The notes under the pieces were generated by a model, which saw only the letters and a list, made by a program, of their open reading frames with translations, was not told the origin of the DNA and searched no databases. Both the position numbers and the translations under genes were made by a program. A stretch of DNA of 64,000 nucleotides, from NCBI GenBank assembly GCA_049840515.1, contig JASGKW010000009.1, positions 310,001 to 374,000 on the forward strand, read 5' to 3'. Below are positions 46,701 to 56,576 of the stretch, piece by piece (the stretch's first letter is position 1; the number at the start of each line of letters is the position of its first letter). The stretch comes from Muricomes sp049840515 (lineage in GTDB: Bacteria; Bacillota; Clostridia; Lachnospirales; Lachnospiraceae).

Positions 46701-47061
46701 GTACTTTACTATAATGACCAGCCTTCTGATTTTATCTTCTACCAGGCACTGGCAAAAGAGACAGCTCTTGGACCACGCAGGGGCAAGAAAATGCTATCAT
46801 CAGCTCCTCAGCTTTGGTCAGAAGCATATATTTGACCAGGTAGATTTTGATTACTTTGCAGTATCCCTGCCGGAAATTGAAGTCTTCCCCACACACCCGA
46901 GAGAGCGGAACCGTCTGTACTGTATGTACCTGATGGCCCTTGGAAATCTGGGACTTTCCCGCATATCTGAGGCGCTGGAGATTTTGCAGAACATACTGGC
47001 AGAAGCACCTGGACATCAGGGCGCAATCGAGCATATAGAATATATCAATTCTCATTTTTAA
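43777..47061 (+). CDS. DUF5107-TPR protein, three frameshifts
   Basis: A large cytoplasmic protein of about 1,095 residues when the frames are joined. The first 450 residues match DUF5107, a beta-sandwich related to aldose-epimerase/glycoside-associated folds (ELGGRIQRALDKTNQYDFVY, GGIEFNWPQHHRP). The rest is a chain of tetratricopeptide repeats (for example YFHLGLALVMCGNEEDAFDA and AHYYLGCLLYDKRQYQKAAL). AAAGGAG precedes the ATG. Breaks lie near 45172, 46682 and 46758; the first is an extra A before CTTTACCTGG. It is divergent from an AraC regulator and converges on a GH13 gene, which suggests a role in carbohydrate metabolism. The activity is unknown. Confidence 0.82.
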
Positions 47062-47080
47062 AATATGATTCCATTATAAA

Positions 47081-47120
47081 GAGCTGCAAAGCAGATAAAT
47101 ATTTATCCGCTTTGCAGCTC
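47081..47120. terminator. Bidirectional terminator between the DUF5107 and GH13 genes
   Basis: A 20-base stem with one mismatch, GAGCTGCAAAGC and its complement at the ends, occupies 47081-47120. It is flanked by AT-rich sequence on both sides. Two genes converge on it. Confidence 0.85.
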
Positions 47121-47139
47121 CTTTGCTTTACCTTTAATT

Positions 47140-49222
47140 CTAACTTTCTTTTTTAGGTCTCATGATAACTACGGAATGCCGTCCCATATTCAAGACAACT
47201 TCTCCGTTTACAACGATATATTCATCCCGCTCTGTGGTGTAGCCCTCCTCATAGGAGTACAGAAGACGCTCCATACGCCCTGCGCGCGGCACTTCTGCCA
47301 GCCACACAGGAACCGTAACTTCTTTTAAATCCTTACTGTTATTCAACACGACTATAATCTGTTCGTCATCCTTGAATCTTCCGTATGACAGAATATTCTG
47401 CTCCCAGTGAAGCATCCTCAGAGAACCTGTTTTCAGGGTACCTTCATTTTATGAATGCGGATAGTTTCCTTATGAAACTCTAACATTTCTTTGTCCTGAT
47501 TATCCCAGGGGTATGTTCTTCTGTTATCCGGGTGTGTAAAGCCACACAGGCTGACTTCATCCCCATAATATATGGCAGGTGCTCCCACCCAGGTCATCTG
47601 AATTGCAACAGCCTCCCGCATAACGGCTTTGTTTATGCCTTCCTCCGCAGCTTTGTAACCCAACTGCGCAACCCGACCCACAATATGATTGGTTCGGGTA
47701 AGGAAACGTGAATGGTCATGGTTGGACGAGTCTCAATTCATGGCAACCTGTAAGGATGGCGTGAGCATCTGACTGAGACATAAAATGGTTCATTGTGTTT
47801 ACAAAGTTATCTGCATTTCCCCAGAGGTCTGTACGGCGCTCGTCACTGTGCTTTTCCATGCCTGTCAAAAACCAGGTAATCGGCTCCATAAAAACATCAT
47901 AGTTCATAATGGTATCCCATTCATCCCCCCGGAGCCATTCCGTGGGGTCTCCATAATGCTCCAGCCAAAATCAACACATCAGGTCTTACCGCTTTTCACT
48001 TCTTTCCTGAAACGTTTCCAGAACATATGGTTATACTCATTGCTATATCCCAAATCTGCCGCCACATCCAGACGCCATCCGTCCACATTAAACGGCGGAG
48101 TACACCCACTTTTTTCCAATGTCCATAATATACTGGACAAGGAGGGGTGAGTCCTCATAATTCAGTTTTGGAAGTGTGTCATGTCCCCACCATCCATCGT
48201 ACTGATTATTGTAAGGCCATGCAGACTCGCTTTCATTTATAAAATGAAAGAAACTGCGGAATGGGCTCTCTCGGCTGACATATGCTCCCTTTGCATATTC
48301 CTCCTGTTGCTCATATATGCGCTCTCTGTCCATCCATTTGTTAAAAGAGCCGCAGTGGTTAAATACTCCATCCAGAATGACACGCATTCCCCGGCTGTGC
48401 ATCGCTTCCACCAGCTTGATAAATAGATTCATTGCTGGCTTCCAGATTTGCCTTGTTTCCGGTTCCGCTTCTGATACTTTGTCGCGGTAATGTTATCTGT
48501 ATCCCACTCAAAAAGCTCATCGCCGTCATCTTCTACAGTCTTTCCGTAATGGGGGTCGATATAGTCATAATCCTGTATATCGTATTTATGATTTGAAGGA
48601 GACACAAACAGTAGGATTGAAGTAAATCACCTCCACTCCTAATTCTTCAAGATAATCCAGCTTATCCATAACACCCTGTAAATCTCCGCCGTAAAATCTG
48701 CGGATATCCATAGCTGCGGCGGCTGGTTCCAGTCCTCTACTTTCTGACATGGCTCACCGATATAAATGTATTCTCTGTCCTCCACATCATTGGAGGTATC
48801 TGCCATTATAAAACCGGTCCACAAAAATCTGATACATAACAGCGCCCTTGGCCCAGTCCGGTGTGGAAAATCCCTCTAACAATCATGAAATCATAAAACT
48901 CTCTTTCATTTCACATGTACAGCCGCAGCGGTTGTAATAACAGACTTCACTGCCCTTTTTAACTTCAAACCAGTAGGAAAAGGGCTCAACCCCCAGCTAA
49001 GTTATTCTATCTCATAATAATCAAACTCACCTTTGGAATATGCTTTTTTCAATTTGACAGCCAATTTGCCGGCCATCTTTTCTAGTGGAGAAATACACCT
49101 CATTCTGACATGCGTTTCTTTGCTGTGCGAAGCCGGAGACAGTGTTCTATCTCGTTCTCCTCTGGTTCCGCAGGAATCACATAGCTGGACGTTCCATCAC
49201 TAAATAGTGCGTCCTTATTCAT
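47140..49222 (-). CDS. GH13 alpha-glycosidase (neopullulanase/cyclomaltodextrinase-like), many frameshifts
   Basis: A cytoplasmic alpha-amylase-family enzyme. Across the breaks all four GH13 signature regions can be read: DGVFNHCG (region I), GWRLDVAADLG with the nucleophile Asp (II), AEHYGDPTEWLRGDEW with the acid/base Glu (III) and DSSNHDHSRFL (IV). The start at 49222 follows AAGGAGG. No signal peptide is seen, so it probably acts on imported maltodextrins. At least six single-base errors break the frame between 47425 and 49090. Joined length is about 690 residues, rather long for GH13_20. It is very probably a real gene in a poorly sequenced stretch. Confidence 0.78.
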
Positions 49223-49280
49223 AGAAATCCTCCTTCGGGGCAAGCCGCTTCCTTGAGGGAAACGTTTACCCCATTTTCAT

Positions 49281-51102
49281 TTATTCTTCAAACAGTGCTT
49301 CAAATTCACTTCTCGGCTCCTTTTCTTTCTCCAGCAGTAATTCCGCACATGCCTGAAGAACGGATTCATATTCTTTCAAAATAGATTTTGCTTTCACATA
49401 GCAGTCATCTATAATCCGCTTAATCTCTTCATCAATGGTACTTGCAACTTTTTCTCCATACCCTCTTGATGTATGGCCAAAATCGCGCCCTATAAACACT
49501 TCATCACTGTCATTATCATAATTAATCAGTCCAAGGCGCTCAGACATACCAAATTTCATAATCATAGAACGGGCAATCGCAGTTGCCTGTTTGATATCCT
49601 GGGATGCACCCGTTGTGATATCATCAAATACTTCCTCTTTTCGGCGACACGGCCTCCCAGTGAAACGGTAATCTCCTGGAGCATATGTCCTTTTGTATTA
49701 AACATATCGTCTCTCTCCGGAAGAGGCATGGTATAACCGCCCGCCCCTCCTGTGGACGATAGAAACGCTGTACACAGGTCCCACATCCGGCAGTACATGG
49801 AATAAAATTGCATGACCGGCCTCGTGGTAAGCCGTAATCCTGCGCTCTTTTTTCAGATACAATGCGGCTCTTCTTCTCAGGTCCGATTCCAACCTTGATA
49901 AACGCATGCGCGAATATCTGCGGTTTTCAGATATACACGGCCCTCTTTTGCGGCCAGAATAGCTGCCTCGTTCAAAAGGTTTTCCAGGTCCGCCCCCGTA
50001 AATCCTGCTGTGGTCTGAGCAATCTGTTTTAAATCCACATCATCGCCCAGAGGTTTATTCTTCGCGTGAACTTTCAGGATTTCTTCGCGCCCTCCTACAT
50101 CCGGGCGCCCTACTATAACATTTCTGTCAAAACGCCCCGGCCTCAAAATAGCAGGGTCAAGAATATCCTTTTGGTTTGTTGCTGCCATAACGATGATACC
50201 TTCATTTACTCCAAAACCGTCCATCTCTACAAGAAGCTGGTTCAAAGTCTGCTCTCTCGTCATGGCCTCCGCCAAGGCCGCTTCCCCGGCGTCTGGCAAC
50301 AGCGTCAATCTCATCAATAAAAATAATACATGGTGCATTCTTCTTTGCATCCTGGAACAAATCTCTCACCCTTGACGCACCTACACCTACAAACATTTCT
50401 ACAAAGTCAGAACCGGAAATGCTGAAAAACGGAACACCCGCCTCACCGGCAACAGCTTTTGCGAGCAGCGTTTTACCGGTTCCCGGAGGTCCCTCAAGAA
50501 GCACACCCTTGGGGATTCTGGCTCCAACCTGGATATATTTCTTAGGAGTCTTAAGAAAGTCTACAATCTCCTCCAGCTCTCTTTCTCCTCTTTTAAACCG
50601 GCCACTTCTGCAAAAGTTACTTTCTTGTCCGCATCAGTGCTCATTCTGGCACGGCTCTTTCCAAAATTCATGGCCTTTTTGAATTAGCCCCGCCGCCCTG
50701 ACGGTTCATAAGCATAAATATCACGGTGATACCAAGAAGCATCATAATCAGCGGAGTCAAAATATTCATAAACCAGGACTCTTCCGGGACATCAAGCAGC
50801 TTATATTCCACTTTATTCTCTTTCAGAAGTTTCTGCACATCTTTCACATCAGATATATTCACTAGCTTCACAGTATCCTTATCTTTCAAAGTTACCGTTA
50901 CAGTACCTGTGGGAACTGTCTTGTTCTGCTTTATGGTCACATCTTCAACATTATGGTTTTCAACCTGCTGCACAAAATTCTGATATGTCATATCCTGGTC
51001 TCTGACCTGCATCCGGTTTGCCAGCCAAAGTGTAATAAAAACAATTACAATAAATGTAATGAACGTGGCCCCGCCTGCATTTTTATACTTTTTGTTGTTC
51101 AA
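49281..51102 (-). CDS. ftsH: ATP-dependent zinc metalloprotease FtsH, several frameshifts
   Basis: The membrane-bound AAA protease. The N-terminus has one membrane segment (residues 13-28), an extracytoplasmic domain and a second membrane segment near 115-130. The AAA domain shows LEGPPGTGKTLLAKAVAGEA, CIIFIDEIDAVARRRG and the second-region of homology NQKDILDPAILRPGRFDR. The protease domain has the HEAGH zinc motif. Breaks occur near 49565, 49640, 49790, 49900, 50290 and 50600-50685. Joined length of about 606 residues is normal. The start appears to be TTG at 51102 with GGAGGAG upstream. Since ftsH is rarely dispensable, sequencing error is the likely cause. Confidence 0.88.
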
Positions 51103-51116
51103 TGGTGTTACTCCTC

Positions 51117-51641
51117 CTATTCTACTTCCACTACACCAATATATGGAAGATTTCTATGTTTTTGGGCATAGTCCAGACCATAACCCACTACAAACTTATC
51201 CGGTATTGCAAATCCGACATAGTCCACCGTCACATCCTTTTCCCGTCTCTCAGGTTTATCAAGCAATGTACACAAATGCAGACTCTTTGGATGTCTCTGT
51301 CTCAAAACATCCATCAAATGATACAGGGTTCTGCCTGAATCTATAATATCTTCCACAATCAATACATCTTTTCCCTCTATTGACTCATCCAAATCCTTTG
51401 CGATTCGCACAACACCGCTGCTGGATGATCCGTCTCCGTAACTGCTCACACTCATAAAATCCAGTGAAACTGGTGTAGTAATCCTCTTTGCCAGCTCACA
51501 CATAAAAAAAGCTCCGCCTTTTAATACACAGATTAAATGTACCTGTCTTCCCTCATAATCTTTGCTGATCTGCTGTCCCAGCTCTACGATTCTTTTCTCA
51601 ACCTCTTCTTCTGGTATTAAAACTTTAATTTGATCCGACAT
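51117..51641 (-). CDS. hpt: Hypoxanthine phosphoribosyltransferase
   Basis: This 174-residue purine salvage enzyme converts hypoxanthine (and often guanine) plus PRPP to IMP (GMP). The PRPP-binding motif VLIVEDIIDSGRTL lies at about residues 93-106. The early CVLKGGAFFMCELA loop and the late DYVGFAIPDKFVVGYGLDY base-binding segment are present. GGAGG lies eight bases before the ATG. It overlaps the tilS end by 17 bases and precedes ftsH, the standard Firmicute order. Confidence 0.96.
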   Translation of the reverse strand: MSDQIKVLIPEEEVEKRIVELGQQISKDYEGRQVHLICVLKGGAFFMCELAKRITTPVSLDFMSVSSYGDGSSSSGVVRIAKDLDESIEGKDVLIVEDIIDSGRTLYHLMDVLRQRHPKSLHLCTLLDKPERREKDVTVDYVGFAIPDKFVVGYGLDYAQKHRNLPYIGVVEVE

Positions 51642-53041
51642 ATGTTTTTTCCTCCGTTACTTTTATCTCCAGTATCCGGCTCGTCTGTCCGGTAACCTGA
51701 TAGGCACTGCTCATCCGATGCCCCAATATCCATACTACTTTGCTGCCATCGGTAATAAGCGGAAGTCCTCCCCGTATTTCCGCGGGAATCTTTTCATTGA
51801 TAAAATAAGATTTTATCTTCTGGCTTCTCCCTGCCCGGTCAATCACAATACTGTCCTTGCTGTGTCTTGTTCTGACAATCAGACTCCCCTCTATTATATC
51901 ATAATCAAACCATTTCGTGTAGGCTTTTTGAGGGACATGTTTTACTGAAAAATCCCCGGGCTTTTCCAGAATATTGCAGCATATCTTTAAATTTAATTCA
52001 GGTATTACTGTGATTCCCGGAATTTTCAGTTCTCTTGGGCAAAATCCTTCCTCCCGGGGCTTTTCTGCTTTTTTGAGAACCACTCCCTCATAATTTCTTA
52101 CAGCTTTTAACGAGTATGGAAGATTGAGACTCCTTCCCGGCTGCCTGCAAAATAATTCTGCCACAGCTTCCACATGAGTCATGGTGATATTGCGTTCCGA
52201 GCCCGCTGCCCTTGCCAGGCAGGTTCTCACCAGCAATCCTTGAAGAACTTCCGGCTGTCTGTGAAATTCAGCCTCTTTTATGATCATATTCCCGCCCGGT
52301 GCTTCTGATACGCAGCTTTGATATGCACGCTCTGTCTGCATCTCCATGTAATCCCAAACCTGCCTTATATGTTCCATTGTTTCATTCATATGCCGCACAG
52401 CCTGGCAATTGACCTGTTCCTCCAAAACTGGAATCACAAAATGGCGCAGACGGTTTCTCGTGTAGGCATCTTCCTCATTCGTCTCATCCTCGCAGTAAGT
52501 ACACCCTTTTTCCTGAAGATATTTCTCAATTTCTGACCTGTTCAGGCACAAAAGAGGGCGAATTATATTTTTGTTGACCGGCCGTATTCCGCCAAGTCCT
52601 TTCAAGCCAGTTCCTCTGGCCAGATTCATAAGAAGGGTTTCCGCATTGTCATTTTGATGGTGGGCTACAGCAATCTTTGTTCCCTGATATTTTTCAAATG
52701 TTTTCTCAAAGGATTCCCGCCGGACAACTCCGTCCCGCCTCCTCAACAGATTGTTTCCTGTTTTTGGCAATTAATTCCACATTTTCATGATAAACTACAC
52801 ATTCTATCTGATGCTCCCCGCACAAGTCCCGCACAAACTGTTCATCCCGCGCGGCACTCTCTCCCCGGATGCCATGATTTACATGGACAGCTATAATATG
52901 AATGTCCATTTTCTTTTGAAGTTCAAGGAGCACAAAAAGCAGGCATACCGAATCGGCTCCCCCCGATATACCCGCGATTATCCTATCTCCATCTGTAATC
53001 ATATGATACTTCTCAATAAACATATTCACTTTCTTCATCAT
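51625..53041 (-). CDS. tilS: tRNA(Ile)-lysidine synthase, one frameshift
   Basis: TilS modifies C34 of tRNA(Ile) CAU to lysidine, needed for AUA decoding. The PP-loop is ISGGADSVCLL (about residues 24-34). HHQNDNAETLLMNLARGTG and the MGRRGL-equivalent GLGGIRP follow, and the C-terminal TilS domain extends to the stop at 51625. The frame breaks near 52740. Joined length is about 472 residues, normal. tilS is essential in most bacteria, so this break is probably a sequencing error. Confidence 0.9.
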
Positions 53042-53097
53042 ATGTCATACTATACCCAATTTCCTCTGGAAATGCAAGGGAGAGCTGTGTTCCCTGA

Positions 53098-53146
53098 AAT
53101 AAAGAGAGGGCTGCCCCTAAGCTTTAGCCTAAGGGTGCCCGTCCTC
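53098..53146 (-). terminator. Terminator of spoIIE
   Basis: On the minus strand GAGAGG and CCTCTC bracket a long stem (CCCTTAGGC with GCTTAGGG inside), followed by a T-rich stretch. It begins at the restored spoIIE stop codon. Confidence 0.75.
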
Positions 53147-54548
53147 TCAATTTGTCTCCCATATTCCTACTGCCAGCACTGTCATATCATCCATAGGAAG
53201 TTCTTCCGGTCCAATTTAGTACCTGCTCCAATATATGATGTGCCATTTCTTTCGGATTATTCATCGCAGTTCCCCGTATAATAGTTTCCAGAAGAATATC
53301 CTGCTCACCGACAGGCAGGGCATCCATAATCCCATCTGTCACCATAATCACAAAATCTCCATCTTCCAGCTGGCGTTTAATGGAATCAATTTCTATAGTG
53401 TGAAGCACTCCGATTGGAAGGCTTGTAGAGCTTAAATGTTCCACCTTATTTCCCTTCTTGATAAAAGTGGAGGAGGCACCAGCTTTGATAAACTCACACT
53501 CTCCACTGTATAAATCAAATACACTCATATCAATGGTGGAAAAATGAATTTCCTCCCTCCCCATAACAAGTGTGGTATTTATCATCTGAATCGCCGTTTT
53601 CTCAGGAAATCCTGCCTCCAAAAGCTCTTCCAAAAGCTCAATCACAAGCGTGCTCTCCTTGCATGCCTTTTCCCCAGAACCCATACCGTCGGAGAGCGCA
53701 ACTCCCTGGCGTCCTCCAGGCAGCTCCAGCATCATAAAATTATCCCCGGATATCTGGTTGCAGCCCTTTCCAATTCGGGCCACACCCTGCAGCGTATAAA
53801 ATGTGGGGCCTTCTATACACACTACAGTCGTATATTCTTTCCCCAGTATCTGTCCATGTATCCCATCCAGAACAAATCTGCGCCCCATGATTTCTGATAT
53901 ACCCCGAACCAGTTCTTTTGTGGTGACACATTCATTCTGCATTGCCCTTGCAGTGACGTGCACCTCATATTTTCCCTCACGGTTCATAAAAAAGTTAGTG
54001 TACAGGACACGAATCCCTTTTTTCTTCAGGTGCGCGCTGATTTTCTTTTCCAGCCGCTCGTCTGTGAACATGCTGTCTTCCAGCTCCTTCGCCGTCCTGC
54101 GTATCATATCCGCAAAAGTATCCATCTGCACCGCGCAGCCCTCCCGGCTCTGGGCAATCCGGTTAATCCAAAGCATATTCTGCCGGGCATCATGAAATGC
54201 CTCCAGCATTTCCCTCAAAAACCGGGGTGCTGCAATGCATCTCTGCTGCAATTTTCTTTTTGTCTCCGTATTCAGTTCATTCCCGTAATTGTCCACCGCC
54301 GATAAGATTTCATATCCCATCTGATAAGTGTGAACAAAATTTTCTCCCCAGCACCATGAGTTTTTTTCGCAGTTTTCGCACACTTTCCCTTTTACTCTCT
54401 CAAACATCGCCTCAATTTCTTCATTGCTGAGGGATTTCTTCTGTTCCTCAAGCTTCAAAAAAGTATGGGACAGCTGCTTTAGAGAATCTGCAAATTTCTC
54501 TATCTGGGCTACATAGGGACTAGAATGTAATACTTGTCCATCGTCCAT
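53147..54548 (-). CDS. spoIIE: SpoIIE-family PP2C phosphatase without membrane domain, frameshift near the end
   Basis: A PPM/PP2C phosphatase of the stage II sporulation E family, which activates sigma-F by dephosphorylating SpoIIAA. The protein is about 466 residues. The Cys-rich linker VCENCEKNSWCW (about residue 56) and the phosphatase domain (SGDNFMMLELPGGRQGVALSDGMGSG, then VTDGIMDA) are present. The long N-terminal membrane region of classical SpoIIE (about ten helices) is missing. A one-base break near 53212 hides the last catalytic Asp region, which reads ELPMDDMTVLAV when restored. I start at the ATG at 54548, behind AAGGAG. It lies in its usual place between divIC and tilS. Confidence 0.88.
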
Positions 54549-54606
54549 ATTCAACTCTCCTTATTCTATAAATTCCATTGGTATGTTATGTTTCCTATAA
54601 ACACAA

Positions 54607-54640
54607 TAAAGCTCCAGGAATTCTCCTGGAGCTTATCTTT
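54607..54640 (-). terminator. Terminator of divIC
   Basis: AAGCTCCAGGA and TCCTGGAGCTT pair around a four-base loop just after the divIC stop, followed by TTATTGT. It lies about 60 bases before the spoIIE start. Confidence 0.8.
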
Positions 54641-54656
54641 TGTAATGTATTTATCA

Positions 54657-54995
54657 CTATCCTGCCGGTTTGAAAATAATCTCATTGGGGTCCACCAGAC
54701 CCAGCTTCTCCTCGGCAACTTCTTTCACATATTCATCTGTCTTGACATACTTCTCGTACTCTTCTATTTCCTTAGCCCGGCTCTTCTGCTCATCAATCTG
54801 AGCTTTCAGTTCCGCCTGCTGCTGTTTGTAATCCTTATTTCGGGCACCAAGTGTCAATGCGTTTACCGTCAGTACACACATCAGCAATACCAATATCATA
54901 GTGATTATTGTTACACTTCGTCTGTGATTGCCGAAACCTAAATTTCGCTGGCGTTTCCCAGACCGTCTTGTCCCTGCTTTTTTCCTGTTTGCCAT
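54657..54995 (-). CDS. divIC: Septum formation initiator DivIC/FtsB
   Basis: A small bitopic division protein of 112 residues. A very basic cytoplasmic tail is followed by one membrane segment (SVTIITMILVLLMCVLTVNA, about residues 27-46) and a coiled coil (YKQQQAELKAQIDEQKSRAK). The C-terminal EEKLGLVDPNEIIFKPAG matches the family. It interacts with FtsL and DivIB in septum assembly. It lies in the conserved yabQ-divIC-spoIIE order. Confidence 0.93.
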   Translation of the reverse strand: MANRKKAGTRRSGKRQRNLGFGNHRRSVTIITMILVLLMCVLTVNALTLGARNKDYKQQQAELKAQIDEQKSRAKEIEEYEKYVKTDEYVKEVAEEKLGLVDPNEIIFKPAG

Positions 54996-55042
54996 TTATA
55001 CTCACCCTATTATTTATTCAACTTCCCTGCTTAATAAGTATA

Positions 55043-55375
55043 TTATCGGCTTTTCCCCTTTTTTTCAAGGCTTTTCTTGATTTTTCCATATATTTTTTTC
55101 GTCAAAGAAAGTGCAAAATTTGCCGAAATTATGCCAGATACTACGCCTAGTATAAAAAACCATCTGATGCTACCATATGTCGTTTTATACATTTGACGGA
55201 ATAAATAAGCGCTGACTCCAATCCAATAGAAAAAATCTTCCAGGTTAATCACAATTATATGATGTTTTATCAAATGTCTCAATAATCTGAGTATTTGATA
55301 GCTGAACAATACCACAATCCCGGACAGCCCTGCATAAAGAAAAATTATGGCCTCATTCCCGATTCCCAGCATCAT
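55043..55375 (-). CDS. yabQ: Spore cortex biosynthesis protein YabQ
   Basis: A 110-residue membrane protein with three to four hydrophobic segments and a basic C-terminal tail (KKIYGKIKKSLEKKGKSR). The segment NLEDFFYWIGVSAYLFRQMY is typical of YabQ, which is needed for spore cortex formation. It lies eight bases after yabP and 47 bases before divIC. Confidence 0.9.
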   Translation of the reverse strand: MMLGIGNEAIIFLYAGLSGIVVLFSYQILRLLRHLIKHHIIVINLEDFFYWIGVSAYLFRQMYKTTYGSIRWFFILGVVSGIISANFALSLTKKIYGKIKKSLEKKGKSR

Positions 55376-55383
55376 AGGCGAGC

Positions 55384-55668
55384 CTACTTAAATAACTTTG
55401 CAAGAAAGTTTTCATTCTGCCGCCCAGTATGATTCGCACTGGAATATGCAATACTGTCGATATTTCCCGCTAAATCCACCTCACCCTTTTCCACACTCAG
55501 ACGATTTACATGTAAATCCGTTCCTTTCACCATGAGCATCCCCTGCTCTGTCTCTAACAAAACTTCATTTAAGTCGAAAGAAAGGACATCTAGTACTCCA
55601 GTGACCATACTTGTCTTTCTATTGTTTACAACCAACTTGTGCGCCTTGGGCATTTGCCGCTCTTCCAT
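55384..55668 (-). CDS. yabP: Sporulation protein YabP
   Basis: A 94-residue protein of the YabP/YqfC family, needed for sporulation. The pattern RKTSMVTGVLDVLSFDLNEV and the following TEQGMLMVKGTDLHVNRLSV are characteristic. The ATG at 55668 has AAGGGAG upstream; a second Met at residue 6 is possible. It overlaps nothing and is followed by yabQ. Confidence 0.92.
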   Translation of the reverse strand: MEERQMPKAHKLVVNNRKTSMVTGVLDVLSFDLNEVLLETEQGMLMVKGTDLHVNRLSVEKGEVDLAGNIDSIAYSSANHTGRQNENFLAKLFK

Positions 55669-55746
55669 AAACTAACGTCTCCCTTCACTGTGCTTTTCTA
55701 TATATATGACAAGTCCCTGAAAAATATGAGAAGGGTGAAACGTTTT

Positions 55747-55986
55747 TTATAAGTATCTAAATAACTCTTTTGCCTCTTCCTTTTTGGTCGTATCCTGAAG
55801 CTGGAGCACCTCCACTTTTACTGCCTTGGTGCCAAACTGAATTTCTATAATATCACCGGGTTTTACTTTTACTGACGCTTTAGCGGCAGTCCCGTTTACA
55901 AAGACTCTGCCTGCATCACACGCTTCGTTCGCCACGGTACGTCTTTTAATCAGACGCGATACCTTCAAAAATTTATCCAAACGCAT
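55747..55986 (-). CDS. rqcP: S4-domain RNA-binding protein RqcP
   Basis: A 79-residue S4 domain protein (YabO/RqcP), a partner of RqcH in ribosome quality control that helps add Ala tails to stalled peptides. The S4 core MRLDKFLKVSRLIKRRTVAN is followed by CDAGRVFVNGTAAKAS. AAAGGAAA precedes the ATG. It lies in the usual position between the HU gene and yabP. Confidence 0.92.
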   Translation of the reverse strand: MRLDKFLKVSRLIKRRTVANEACDAGRVFVNGTAAKASVKVKPGDIIEIQFGTKAVKVEVLQLQDTTKKEEAKELFRYL

Positions 55987-56023
55987 TTTTCATTTCCTTT
56001 CTCAAAAATACTTCTTTTATGCA

Positions 56024-56069
56024 AAGATGCCCCCCATCTTCGCCTCAGAGCGAAAGCGGGGGACATCTT
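56024..56069 (-). terminator. Terminator of the HU gene
   Basis: On the minus strand the arms GATGTCCCCC and GGGGGGCATC with an inner TTCGC/GCGAA stem form a long hairpin followed by TTTGC. It lies 35 bases after the HU stop codon. Confidence 0.75.
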
Positions 56070-56105
56070 CCGTAAGTTATATTACTTTTATGAACTCTTC
56101 GCTTA

Positions 56106-56381
56106 TTAAGCGTTTACTTCATCTTTCAGTGCTTTGCCAGCTTTGAATTTAGGAGCTTTGCATGCATCAATCTTCATAGTCTTTCCAGTCTGTGGGTTTC
56201 TTCCTTCTCTTGCTGCTCTTTCGCTCACTTCAAAGGTACCAAATCCTACTAACTGCACTTTATCGCCTCTTTTTAACTGATCTGTTACGACATCAGTAAA
56301 CGCTTTTAATGCTTTTTCGGAATCTTTCTTGGAAATCTCGGCTTTCTCTGCAATAGCTGCTATTAATTCTGTTTTGTTCAT
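56106..56381 (-). CDS. hup: HU family DNA-binding protein
   Basis: A 91-residue nucleoid protein. The N-terminal helical part (MNKTELIAAIAEKAEISKKD) and the arm segment GFGTFEVSERAAREGRNPQT with the DNA-intercalating Pro are intact. Codon choice is highly biased, as expected of an abundant protein. GAGGAGG precedes the ATG. It stands alone between the phosphoglucomutase gene and rqcP. Confidence 0.96.
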   Translation of the reverse strand: MNKTELIAAIAEKAEISKKDSEKALKAFTDVVTDQLKRGDKVQLVGFGTFEVSERAAREGRNPQTGKTMKIDACKAPKFKAGKALKDEVNA

Positions 56382-56576
56382 GGATTGTTTTCCTCCTCTT
56401 TATTGTACCAGATACAATACTCTACGATTTAATTGAAAGGCTACCATGTACTGGCGTTCACATGACTTGCCCTTATGTACTGTTATAACTGTTTCCCCCG
56501 TTTTTGTCAAGGAGTTTTGCACGTTACTGCCCTGTGATGCAGCTTTTTTATGTTCTGTATCAGAAAAAACTTACTT

